Source: Okeania sp. SIO2B3 | GTDB lineage: Bacteria > Cyanobacteriota > Cyanobacteriia > Cyanobacteriales > Microcoleaceae | Length of the DNA: 64,000 nucleotides | Assembly: GCF_010672525.1 (NCBI RefSeq) | Contig: NZ_JAAHGH010000011.1 | Location: 17,325 to 81,324, forward strand | Direction: 5' to 3' | Shown here: piece by piece, positions 29,101 through 37,086 of the stretch | Layout of the letters: every line of letters begins with the position of its first letter | Position numbering within the stretch: position 1 is the stretch's first letter | Made by a program: the position numbers and the translations under genes | Notes under the pieces: generated by a model | Database searches by the model: none | What the model saw: only the letters and a program-made list of their open reading frames with translations | What the model was told of the DNA's origin: nothing

Positions 29101-31692
29101 AGATATTAATTCCTCAGAAAAGTCATTCCCTTCATAACGACCTGGAGATTTTAAATAATAGGCTAGACCATAAGCAATATTCCCGACTCCGCAGCCAATT
29201 TCCAAAACTTCAGCAGTGGGTTGAAGACCTACTCTTTGGATAAAGTCGCCTAAAAATTTGCAGCTTCTTTGGATAAAGTTAATTGCTTTTCCTTCTATAT
29301 ATTTATCATCAGGAATTGGGAGGGATGGGTTCAATAGTTGAAATAGAATTTCTCCCTCTTTCCCTTGAAATATTGGAGTCAGAGTAATTAGAGTATTTTG
29401 GCAGTTTTGAAGTTCTGCCTTTGTCAAGGGTATTTCCAGACAAAATCTAACATTTTCAGCATTATTAAGCTTAGTCCGAACTTTTGCGACATCTGGGCTA
29501 GGTAAACCTAATTTTTGTTCAAAAGAAGTATATTCTTGACTGCCGATGAAAACTTTAAAGCTTTCTACAGAACCAAAATTGTAAGAACCTACCCATCCAG
29601 ATATGATTAATTTTTGATTGGCTTTTGCTACTTTATCTAGATGACCTATTGTTGTAATTGGTTCAATTGGCGGGATGAATTTTGATTGTTCTTGAATTAT
29701 GGGTGCTTCAGAAAAAGTTAATAGTTTTGTTTTTTCTGGCACTGTATATGGCTCCAAATCAACTACATTTTTTTCTGGTAAATCAATTCCACTTTTGCCT
29801 TCTTCCTCACTTCTAACTTCTTGTTCACTTATAATTTTTGACTTTTGACTTTTGCCTTCTTCCCCACTTCTAACTTCTTGTTCACTTCTAACTTCATTAC
29901 TTCTTCCTTCTTCCTCTCTTGGTGCGCATTCCCTCTCTTGGTCGGCGTTCCCTTGCGCCTGTGGGCGGCGCGGGGTCCGACCGCTTGCGTCTTTCGCCGA
30001 CGCGGGGTCGCACCGCTTCTTCCCTCTTCCTTCCTTTACTTTAGATAAAACCTGACCTTTACCATCTTTAAATATGGGAGTTAAAACAATTTCAGCATTT
30101 TGGAATTGTGAAATTTGTTCTGGGTTAAGAAATGCCTTGATACGAAACCTTGCTTTGTCAGAATTATGAAGATTCGGATGTAATTTTCTCACATCAGGGC
30201 TTGGTAAATTTAAGGCAGTTTCAAAATTTTCTATTTCAGTACCTGCAATAGTTAATTGAAAGCTTTTGACTGCTCCTAAATTACGAGAAACTGCCCAACC
30301 TATTAGTAATAATTCTTGGCGGTCAAATTCTGCCTTATCCAGAGAACCCAATGTTGCTAATATTTTTGTTTTTTCTGGCACTGTATATGGTTCCAAATCA
30401 ACTACATTTTTTTCTGGTAAATTAATTGCACTTTTTCCTTCCTCCTTCTTAACTATATTTTGTACTGACAAATTAATATCACTTCTAACTTCTTGTTCGC
30501 TTCTAACTTCTGACTTCTGGCTTTTGCCTTCCTCCTTCTCCCTTCTTCCTTGATTATTAACTATATTTTCTGCTGGTAAATTAATGTCACTTCTTCCTTC
30601 TTTTTGTTCACTTCTAACTTCATTCCTTCTTCCTTCTTCCTTCTTCCTTCTTCCTTCAGCTCGTAATTTTAAAGCTGCTGCATAAAGTTCCATATCTTGA
30701 CTATTAGCACTTGCCAATTCATCCATTAATTTTTTGTCTGATAAAACCTCTTTCTGAAAGTCAAGATATTCTGGATAAGGATTTCTATTTTGATAAATAA
30801 CTTGATAATCTGACCAACCAAGAAGATTTTTGAGTGCCAGTAAATCCTCTTCAAAATATTCTGTAATTCCGACAAAATCAAAATAATCCAGAGATTTGCC
30901 ATTCACACAATAAGCCATAAGATTACTGTTAATTTGAGCAAACTTCAGTAAATCTTGTTTATTTAGATAATCTTTTGTGGGATTAGATATATGGCGAAAA
31001 CAGTAATCAGAAATTAACCTGTGGATAGGTTCTCTTAACCATGTAATTCTCTTAGTATCAGGAAATAATTTATCGTACTTACCCGCGCGAAAATGACCCT
31101 CAATAACTTTAGTCTGCCAATGAATAGTAGCTGGCATATTATCTTCAAACATATTAGTTTTATCTGTCAGAACTCCCTGAGTTCCATAAACTTGTAATAA
31201 AACTTGTCTGAAAGCTGTTCCGGCTGCTTTTGGCACATGAACAGAAATAAGTTCTACTTGAGGAGTTTGGCTTGGTAAATTATTTGCTTCTGGTGTTTTA
31301 ACTAAAGCAGATAATGCAGGATTAACAGCATTTAATAAAGGTTCTCCTTCACGGTCAGCAACAAGAGGAATTAAAATAATCAAAGCATCCTTAAATTGTT
31401 GTTGCTGCTGTTTATTCATTGGCAATCTAATAATAAACCGAGCGTTATTAGCAGCAGAAATATTTGGATGTGCTTTTTTCACTCCAGGGCTAGGAAGACC
31501 TTGAGTTAATTCAAATCCTATTAATTGTTGACTACCAAATAAAACCTTAAAATTAGTTACAGACTCAGGCTCGAAAGAGAGAACCCATCCGCTTAAACAA
31601 ACAGTTTCATTTTCTATTGCTACTTGGTCTAAAAATCCTGTAGTTACTGCGAGTTGTGTAGTTTTTTTCTGTACTATTTCAACTTTTTCCAT
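26134..31692 (-). CDS. Giant sulfotransferase - GW modules - methyltransferase - double GT2 enzyme
   Basis: An 1852-residue cytosolic multienzyme. In order: GW module 1 (about 15-130); a type 2 sulfotransferase (145-345; 5'-phosphosulfate motif HVPKAAGTAF at 152-161, 3'-phosphate motif REPIHRLISDY at 220-230); a heptamer-repeat linker; GW module 2 (445-550); a second repeat linker containing a GC-rich insert; GW module 3 (680-795); a SAM methyltransferase (805-1015; LEIGCGVG at 830-837); an acidic coiled region; a repeat linker of KKEEGRR units (1211-1335); and two GT2 glycosyltransferase domains (1336-1570 with DHDD at 1427-1430, then about 1590-1830 with a weak NTN in place of DxD). It would sulfate, methylate and glycosylate a glycan from PAPS, SAM and nucleotide sugars. 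The linkers are strongly biased to Glu/Lys/Arg. The ATG at 31692 has no alternative nearby. Confidence 0.9.
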   Translation of the reverse strand: MEKVEIVQKKTTQLAVTTGFLDQVAIENETVCLSGWVLSFEPESVTNFKVLFGSQQLIGFELTQGLPSPGVKKAHPNISAANNARFIIRLPMNKQQQQQFKDALIILIPLVADREGEPLLNAVNPALSALVKTPEANNLPSQTPQVELISVHVPKAAGTAFRQVLLQVYGTQGVLTDKTNMFEDNMPATIHWQTKVIEGHFRAGKYDKLFPDTKRITWLREPIHRLISDYCFRHISNPTKDYLNKQDLLKFAQINSNLMAYCVNGKSLDYFDFVGITEYFEEDLLALKNLLGWSDYQVIYQNRNPYPEYLDFQKEVLSDKKLMDELASANSQDMELYAAALKLRAEGRRKKEEGRRNEVRSEQKEGRSDINLPAENIVNNQGRREKEEGKSQKSEVRSEQEVRSDINLSVQNIVKKEEGKSAINLPEKNVVDLEPYTVPEKTKILATLGSLDKAEFDRQELLLIGWAVSRNLGAVKSFQLTIAGTEIENFETALNLPSPDVRKLHPNLHNSDKARFRIKAFLNPEQISQFQNAEIVLTPIFKDGKGQVLSKVKEGRGKKRCDPASAKDASGRTPRRPQAQGNADQERECAPREEEGRSNEVRSEQEVRSGEEGKSQKSKIISEQEVRSEEEGKSGIDLPEKNVVDLEPYTVPEKTKLLTFSEAPIIQEQSKFIPPIEPITTIGHLDKVAKANQKLIISGWVGSYNFGSVESFKVFIGSQEYTSFEQKLGLPSPDVAKVRTKLNNAENVRFCLEIPLTKAELQNCQNTLITLTPIFQGKEGEILFQLLNPSLPIPDDKYIEGKAINFIQRSCKFLGDFIQRVGLQPTAEVLEIGCGVGNIAYGLAYYLKSPGRYEGNDFSEELISWAQQNISSHKPHFNFRQIDSDLKLPYDDKSFDFVFIGSRFTQVGGSKIRNYLDEIYRVLKPGGRFLFQCFLVNHESEKLISEGKSSQPLIHRIQEGFTKDLNSPEKGMGFLESLLLEWLINAGFNVLGKYYGSWCGRVGKRSYPDMVILEKEEVRVRKEKIESLVREEVGSKQEENLQELEKIDSDRSSEQLRVNQEKIESLVKEEGENKQEENLQELEKIDSDRSEVLQKNLLSESTLKITPESKSSVSPLLAEIMADLEKSQTEIQEIQADLEKFKSQKENIPVKSLFPVEPDTSITTKKKLLTKPLEEVTQKSKNPTPPPKPKQELLGLSGVTVENFWEIILVEGRRKKEEGRRDFSDIEARRKKEEGRRYFSESLVEGRSKKEEGRRDFSDIEARSKEEEGKRDFSDIEARRKKEEGRRYFSESLVEGRSKKEEGRRDFSDIEVRSKEEEGRGDFSESLVEGRRDDSKPSISILTPTWNSSLDWFVETVLSVLNQSIPNWEWCIVDDGSKQPEIRNVLAGLAEKEPRIKVLLSEDNGGISAATNKALNMATGEYICLLDHDDTLAPTALEDSLNKLAEGFDVVYSDEDKIDFSGLNYIVPFFKPDWSPEYFRGVMYVGHLLCVRRELALAAGGFKSEFDGVQDYEFMLRVSEQTNKIAHISRHLYHWRQVKGSISGDADAKAGIEVVQQAAVNSHLQRIGLAAKAEPGVGKHRININPLPRNNHPFISLIIAAPNLSENIDKWSKNLLSVSTYPKNEVILVGGEKTENIIENSAVKVLNLSGQFNYSRAYNLAAKTAQGEYFIFLNTNLEVVTEDWQRHLLYYAEQPDIGAVGGLLIFPDGIVEHAGIVLGKSGKVDYVMRGFPSNHDGYAGSLVCAREVSAVSRDCLMVSRQNFEMVGGFNEHFFSDYQDVDLCLKLRKNGKRIVFTPRSVLINHQSEKHRQRNYDVVDYMLLLDQWQICMDLGDPYYNLNFDIQRNDYTVVL
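27716..28070 (-). repeat. In-frame heptamer and 150-bp higher-order repeat
   Basis: On the minus strand, GAAGGAA-type heptamers alternate with TATATCAG- and AGATTCAG-containing spacers. The marker TCTATATCAG recurs at 27761, 27863, 27911 and 28013, giving spacings of 102 and 48 bases, so the higher-order unit is 150 bp (50 codons). It is translated as alternating DFSDIEARRKKEEGRR and YFSESLVEGRSKKEEGRR segments. Confidence 0.85.
29780..30020 (-). repeat. In-frame heptamer repeats with GC-rich insert
   Basis: Heptamer-like GAAGTTAGAAGTGAA units flank a GC-rich block (about 29925-30015) containing CGGCGCGGGGTCCGACCGC and CGACGCGGGGTCGCACCGC stretches. The block is read in frame as CDPASAKDASGRTPRRPQAQ within the sulfotransferase-methyltransferase linker. 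Its composition is unlike its surroundings, so it is probably a mobile palindromic element. Confidence 0.8.
30430..30660 (-). repeat. In-frame heptamer repeats after sulfotransferase domain
   Basis: GAAGGAA and GAAGTTAGAAG-type units encode EGRRKKEEGRR and EVRSEQ stretches between the sulfotransferase domain and GW module 2. A GTTGATTTGGAACCATATAC-type segment (around 30370-30420) is also repeated around 29740-29790. Confidence 0.8.
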
Positions 31693-32215
31693 ATTGATTA
31701 AGATTCTGCTAAATTATTTTCTGCAAACCCTCAGTAGTAAGATAAACTGAGCAAATTTTAGTTTATTTATTAGTTTGATTATAGTCTTATATCATGTCTC
31801 TTTAAAATACCCAAAAAATACCATTGATCAACAAATTTTCAACCTGTATCTTGAGTAGGGGAGTGGGGGAGAAATAAGCATAAAAATAATTTCAACTTAT
31901 ATAATATATGTTTATAATTCTATAATTACTTCAATATTTGGTTGTCCTTCTCCCTAACCTGTGAAGATATATATTTTTTAATTTCTGACCACACTCCCCA
32001 CATTCCCATCCTGGGAGGGGTTTAGTGCTGGGTTCCCACACACTCTCTACCATTACTATGCACCACAACCGAATATTTAATCTCTCCTACTCCCCACCCC
32101 ATATTTTTCTATTTCAATACTTCGGTTTCCTGTTCCCTCTTAAATATTAGACCTCTTGCAAAAGTTTTAATTAAAGATATGAAATCAACAATTTAATCTC
32201 TCTATTCCCTATTAC
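31693..32215. other. Intergenic region with short repeats
   Basis: No gene is seen. It holds GGGGAGTGGGGG iterations, a diverged CATCCTGGGAGGGG palindromic element (about 32002-32035) and CTATTCCC heptamer iterations (32200-32222) reaching into the end of the next gene. The promoter of the 26134-31692 gene would lie at the left side. Confidence 0.45.
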
Positions 32216-34087
32216 CTATTCCCTGACTTCTGCAAGAAGCCTATTTTTTTCCAAAACTAACAAATCTTCTTTAAAAGATGAGGTACGACCACACCAATAA
32301 CCATAAGATTTTTCTAGAACATTAAACCCTCGTTCATTTATCCACTGTGATAGTAAACTTTCCCTAAAGCCAATTCCTTTCTCTGGCAAATTAATATCTT
32401 TAGTAAAACCATCTTCTATTTCATAAATAAGCTGTTGAGAACTTTTGCCTTTAGCCATGAACTGTTCTGATTCAGAGTTGATTAAAAAGCAAATTAATAA
32501 GCACCTCCCTCCAGGTTTCAAAACTCTATATATTTCATCAAGATAGTGCATAACCTCCAGACCTTGTAAATGAGTTAATAAATGAGGAATACAGACACAG
32601 TTAAAACTTTCATCAGGATAAGGAAAAGTAAAATTAATTGCTGATATTGTGCCAGTGGGATTATACAGAGGGTGATGAATATTGTGCCAGTTAAAATTAA
32701 AATTAGGTTTGCGTGTTGTAATTTCCTTTTGTACCGAGGAAATCAAATTTTTTACCATATCAAAACCTTCATAACGACCAGAAGGATGTAAATAATGAAC
32801 TAAGGAATAAGGAACAGGACCAATATTACAACCAACATCCAGAATATGGTCTGTAGGTTGTAAATCTAATCTCTGAATTAAATCTCCTAGTAATTTGAAG
32901 GAAGTACGAATAAATTGACCGCTGCCATCAATATCAGTTATTTTTATATCTTTCTCTTCCGGCAGTGGCAAAAGTGGTGCTAATACCTTTAATAAAATTA
33001 TCCCCTCACCACATTTAAATTGAGGAGTTAAAGCAATTAATGAATGCTTTAATTGGTTAATTTGTTGTTGATTTAAAAGTATTTTGAGCCGGAATCTGGC
33101 ATTACTTGCACTATCTAAACTAGGATGAATTTTTTCTACATCTGGACTGGGTATATTGAGAGTCTGTTCAAAAAAACTAAACACTTGATTACCAATCAAA
33201 ACTTTAAATCCTTCCACCATACCAGCATCAAGGGAAGCAACCCACCCAGATAAGCGCAAAACTTGATTTTTAATGACTGCCCTGTCAATAGAACCCCAAG
33301 TAAGTAAAGGATTAGTTTTTATTATTTGCTGGCTAATTTCTTGCTTTGCAGATAATAAATTTTTGAGATTTTCTTGAGTATAGTATTGTATTTTTGACGT
33401 TTTTCTCCGCGTCTCCCGCAAACTTAGTGCTTCTTGATAAAGTTCTATATCTTCCTGATTTATACTTGATATTTTATCCACTATTTCTTGATTAGATAAT
33501 ACTTCTTCTAATAATGACTTGTATTCTGGATAAGGGTTGGTATTTTGGGTTTCAAGTTTATAGTTTGGCCAGTTTAGTATAACTTTTAGTTCATGTAAAT
33601 CTTCAGGAAAAAATTCTTGAATCCCGACAAAATCAAATTCTGTTAATTTTTGCTCTTGAACAAATTTTGATTTAATTACATTCTGCATCTCTGGTTTTTC
33701 GGCGAATTCTATAAATGTCAAATTAGACTCTTTGACCGATGATAAATTTTGTTCATCACTTTCTAATAAAATTTGCCAAGTCTTCCAAAAAAAGTAAAAA
33801 GAGATTAATCTCTTGATTGGGTCTCGGAGCCAAATTATTTTTCTAAATTCTGGAAATTTATAATCATATTTATTACTAGGGAAATGACCATGAATTACTT
33901 TTATTCCTGGGTTGGGATTGGTTAACATTTTATTGCGTAAACCACCCTTGTGAGGATAGTCGAAGAAAATCTCTTCTGGATAATATATTTGCTTCAAAAC
34001 TTGTTTAAATGTTGTACCAGCAGTTTTTGGTACATGAATTGAAATAACTTTTGCCTTTACTTCTTCTAATTGATTGATTTGGCTCAT
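32216..34087 (-). CDS. Sulfotransferase - GW module - methyltransferase fusion
   Basis: A 623-residue cytosolic protein. Residues 12-225 form a type 2 sulfotransferase with HVPKTAGTTF (18-27) and RDPIKRLISFY (88-98). Residues 260-375 are a GW module (LRLSGWVASLDAGMVEGFKV). Residues 390-615 form a SAM methyltransferase with ILDVGCNIG (415-423) and the terminal signature YGYWCGR shared with two neighbours. It matches the first two-thirds of the giant protein downstream without the repeats and GT2 domains, so the two are paralogues. The likely role is sulfation and methylation of a surface glycan. Confidence 0.9.
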   Translation of the reverse strand: MSQINQLEEVKAKVISIHVPKTAGTTFKQVLKQIYYPEEIFFDYPHKGGLRNKMLTNPNPGIKVIHGHFPSNKYDYKFPEFRKIIWLRDPIKRLISFYFFWKTWQILLESDEQNLSSVKESNLTFIEFAEKPEMQNVIKSKFVQEQKLTEFDFVGIQEFFPEDLHELKVILNWPNYKLETQNTNPYPEYKSLLEEVLSNQEIVDKISSINQEDIELYQEALSLRETRRKTSKIQYYTQENLKNLLSAKQEISQQIIKTNPLLTWGSIDRAVIKNQVLRLSGWVASLDAGMVEGFKVLIGNQVFSFFEQTLNIPSPDVEKIHPSLDSASNARFRLKILLNQQQINQLKHSLIALTPQFKCGEGIILLKVLAPLLPLPEEKDIKITDIDGSGQFIRTSFKLLGDLIQRLDLQPTDHILDVGCNIGPVPYSLVHYLHPSGRYEGFDMVKNLISSVQKEITTRKPNFNFNWHNIHHPLYNPTGTISAINFTFPYPDESFNCVCIPHLLTHLQGLEVMHYLDEIYRVLKPGGRCLLICFLINSESEQFMAKGKSSQQLIYEIEDGFTKDINLPEKGIGFRESLLSQWINERGFNVLEKSYGYWCGRTSSFKEDLLVLEKNRLLAEVRE

Positions 34088-34517
34088 TTTTGTGTTGAAT
34101 ATTTAAGACTAAGTTTTGCTTTCCCTGGTTGATTATATGTAAGTATTTCCTGCAGAATGCTGCGCAAACAGCCATTAGTATTCAGCAAACAGATGCATGA
34201 ACGCATAGGACTTACTAAAGTTAGCTTGTTATCTTTTTTTTCTCTGGGGAATGCTGCATAAACATAATTTTGAATACTCCTTCTAAAATAATTAAGTTAA
34301 TAACTGAAGTCTGTACTTCCTATCTTATGAAGCTAGCTGATAACCTAGTTTCTCCCATAGGAGGCTAACTGACTACTTGAATGCTGAATACTTACGATTA
34401 TATGAGTATATTTTTAGCAGAATAGCACTCTACTTTCCTAATTCTCTTTGAATCTTTTGTAATTTAAGTTTGTATTGTTTTAATACTGTTTGATAGTTAT
34501 TAAATTTTGATTGAACT
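34088..34517. other. Intergenic region, no gene seen
   Basis: A/T-rich sequence without convincing open frames. It probably includes the promoter of the 32216-34087 gene. No repeat of note was recognised. Confidence 0.4.
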
Positions 34518-36434
34518 TCAGTTTTTTTTTTGCAGAATTAGCAAATCTTGATGAGTAAAAGATTTACGCCCACACCATGAACCATAATATTTCCCTACAA
34601 CAGTTAAACCACTTTCTTTTATCCAATCAATTATTAGGGATTCTTGAAAGCCTATTGTTTTTTCTGGCAGTTCTGGATCTAAACAAAAACCACCTTCTAT
34701 TTCATAGACTAAATGCTGAGAACTCTTGCCGTCAGTCATTAATTGTTGAGATTCAGAATTAATTAAAAAGCAGGCAAATAAACATTTTCCTCCTACTTTT
34801 ATAACTCGCTGAATTTGTTGGAAATAATGACGCATATCAATGCTAGACAAATGAGTAAAAAGATTACTAATACAGATCGCATCAAAACTTGCTTCTGCAT
34901 AGGGAAAGATCAATTTTTTCATCGGAATAGTTCCCTTTGAGTTATAAATAGGATGAAAAATATCCTGGTATTGAAAATTAAAGTTAGATTTTCTAGGAGT
35001 AATTTCTTGCTGTGCCCAATCAATTGCTTTTTCTGAAAATTCAATACCTTCATAACGTGCTTTAGGTGTTAAGTAATAAGTCAAGCCATAAGCAATTTCA
35101 CCTATTCCACAGCCAATATCAAGAATACTATCTGTTGGTTTGAGACCTGTTCTTTGAATTAAATATCCTAACCATTTAAAAGCATTAGACTGAAAATCAA
35201 CAGAACTATTTCTATCAATCTGACTAATGTATTCTTCAGAAGGAATCTTCCTAGAAGGATTAAAGACATCGATCAAAACAGACCCCTCGAAATTTCCCAA
35301 CATTGGGATTAAAATAATTAGGAGGTCTTGATAGCTTTCTCTATGAATTTTATTGAGAGGTATTTCTAGACAAAATCTCGCCTTTTCTGCCCCTTTTAAT
35401 CTAGGGCGGGCTTTTTTTATTCTCGGGCTTTTTATTCCTAGAGTTTGTTTAAAGTCTTTATACTCTTCACCTCCAATCCAAACTTTAAAACCACTAACAG
35501 GAATTAGAATTAGAGAAACTATCCAACCTGTTAATTGTAGAATTTGATTCTCAAGTACTACTTTACCTAAATTCCCAATAGTTAGTAATGAATTTGATTC
35601 TTCTAAGGTAGTTACCCCATCTTTCTCCCTCTCAAATACGGCTAGTGACTTTTTGAGTTTAGGAATATATCTTTGAATAGTTAAATCTTCTACTTCATTA
35701 CGATCATGATATTTAAGTTCTCCTATTTTTCTTTTGTGATTTACAGTTGCTCTCCCCCTCTTAATTTTATTTAAACTTTCTTCCATAGAGCGAGTAAAAT
35801 AATGATTAATTCTCAATTTTTTCACAGAATGTTGAGGAGAAACTTTTGCCGATAATTTTTCATAATTTTCGCTAACTGCTACTCCATCATTAACATAGAC
35901 AAAATGATGAGGAGTCATACATTCAATAGTAAACTCACTACGAACAATACATTTAAAATTGAGATTAGCCTGAAAATCCTCTTTAGCTCGTTTAGTAAAA
36001 TTTTCTATTTGTAATCCTTTCGGTTTTTTCTCATATCCTGATGTGCCAAAAATCAACCAATTAACTCCAATAGCAGGGACATCTGGGAATTCTTCTAATA
36101 TTTCTCTTAAATCATTTTTTTCTGTGGGGAATAAAAACTCATCTAAATCTATAAATGCTATCCATTTTGATTCATTTTTATACTTTTGTAGGAAATGATT
36201 ATATGCCTTCATTTGTTGACCATTTTGCACAGACCAATTTGTCAGAACTACTTCGTGATTTTCTCTATATGGACGAACAATATCAAGAGTACGATCGGTA
36301 CTATTGTTGTTGTATAAATAAAATCTTTCAACACCAACTAACTTATGAAATTCTAACCATTCTCTTAAATAAAGTCCTTCATTTTTCATAATTGCACATA
36401 CACTTAAAGTGGCTTTTTTTCTTACCTGATTCAT
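34518..36434 (-). CDS. GT92-like glycosyltransferase - GW module - methyltransferase fusion
   Basis: A 638-residue cytosolic protein. Residues 8-265 are a GT2/GT92-like glycosyltransferase (CAIMKNEGLYLREWLEFH, YNNNSTD, and the metal-binding DLDEF at 96-100). Residues 285-400 are a GW module (LQLTGWIVS). Residues 410-635 are a SAM methyltransferase with ILDIGCGIGEIAYG (437-450) ending in YGSWCGR. The GW-methyltransferase part is paralogous to those of the two sulfotransferase fusions nearby, so the catalytic head has been swapped. A GAGGAGAG lies about 6 bases before the ATG at 36434. Confidence 0.88.
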   Translation of the reverse strand: MNQVRKKATLSVCAIMKNEGLYLREWLEFHKLVGVERFYLYNNNSTDRTLDIVRPYRENHEVVLTNWSVQNGQQMKAYNHFLQKYKNESKWIAFIDLDEFLFPTEKNDLREILEEFPDVPAIGVNWLIFGTSGYEKKPKGLQIENFTKRAKEDFQANLNFKCIVRSEFTIECMTPHHFVYVNDGVAVSENYEKLSAKVSPQHSVKKLRINHYFTRSMEESLNKIKRGRATVNHKRKIGELKYHDRNEVEDLTIQRYIPKLKKSLAVFEREKDGVTTLEESNSLLTIGNLGKVVLENQILQLTGWIVSLILIPVSGFKVWIGGEEYKDFKQTLGIKSPRIKKARPRLKGAEKARFCLEIPLNKIHRESYQDLLIILIPMLGNFEGSVLIDVFNPSRKIPSEEYISQIDRNSSVDFQSNAFKWLGYLIQRTGLKPTDSILDIGCGIGEIAYGLTYYLTPKARYEGIEFSEKAIDWAQQEITPRKSNFNFQYQDIFHPIYNSKGTIPMKKLIFPYAEASFDAICISNLFTHLSSIDMRHYFQQIQRVIKVGGKCLFACFLINSESQQLMTDGKSSQHLVYEIEGGFCLDPELPEKTIGFQESLIIDWIKESGLTVVGKYYGSWCGRKSFTHQDLLILQKKN

Positions 36435-36734
36435 AGAAATCTCTCCTCAGTTACAGACTACTTCCAGAACTACATTAATTTTTTTTGCTGTTTAGAAGAT
36501 CAAGTAGAAAAATATTTATCATCGCTTCGTGCCGAAGGGGTTAGGTTTTGGGCAATAGGGAAATGGGAAAATTTTCTCCAACCCTTTTGAGCATAACTGG
36601 GTCTACAACCCCACATCTCAGTCGCGGTCAAGAAAAGCTTACTCTTAGCCCCAATCAGATTGACCCGAACACCCAAACCTGATCAAAATATTTTTGGAGG
36701 GTTGCTCATCCATCCCCGTGGCAAAAATAACTTC

Positions 36735-36980
36735 TTTACCGAATAATTAAGGTTTAAAGCCTCTCCTTTAAAGGAGAAAAAAGCGGTCGTTTGCTTCGCA
36801 ACGCTGACGCGAAACGCCACAGCGGAACGGAGTTCTATCTTCGCAGCTTCCCGTAGGGTGGAATGGCGAGGTCTTGGAGCCATATCAAATCGACCAAGAG
36901 AAGAAAAAATTTTCAGTAGTGCGTCAATCCTATCCGTTTTCAAGGAGAAGTAATTGTTAATTATTAATTATTAATTGTTG
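36735..36980 (-). repeat. Dispersed ~300-bp repeat, copy 2
   Basis: An inverted and shorter copy of the element at 11480-11790. It shares TTACCGAATAATTAAGG, CTCTCCTTTAAAGGAG, CGGTCGTTT, CTTCCCGTAGGGTGG and CAAGAGAAGAAAAAAT, and ends in ATTAATTATTAATTGTTG. An 86-codon frame inside it is incidental. The rest of the 36435-37086 gap shows no gene. Confidence 0.7.
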
Positions 36981-37086
36981 AAGTCGCCCTACCGACATAA
37001 GTCGCCAGTCTTATGGATCCCCTACCCCCTACACCCTACTCTATCTGAGTTCTGAGTTCTGAGTTCGTAAACCCCTAACCCCTAGT

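Noticed and set aside
36683-36943. An 86-codon frame on the minus strand
   Set aside because: It lies inside the dispersed repeat, and the equivalent frame is broken in the copy at 11480-11790.
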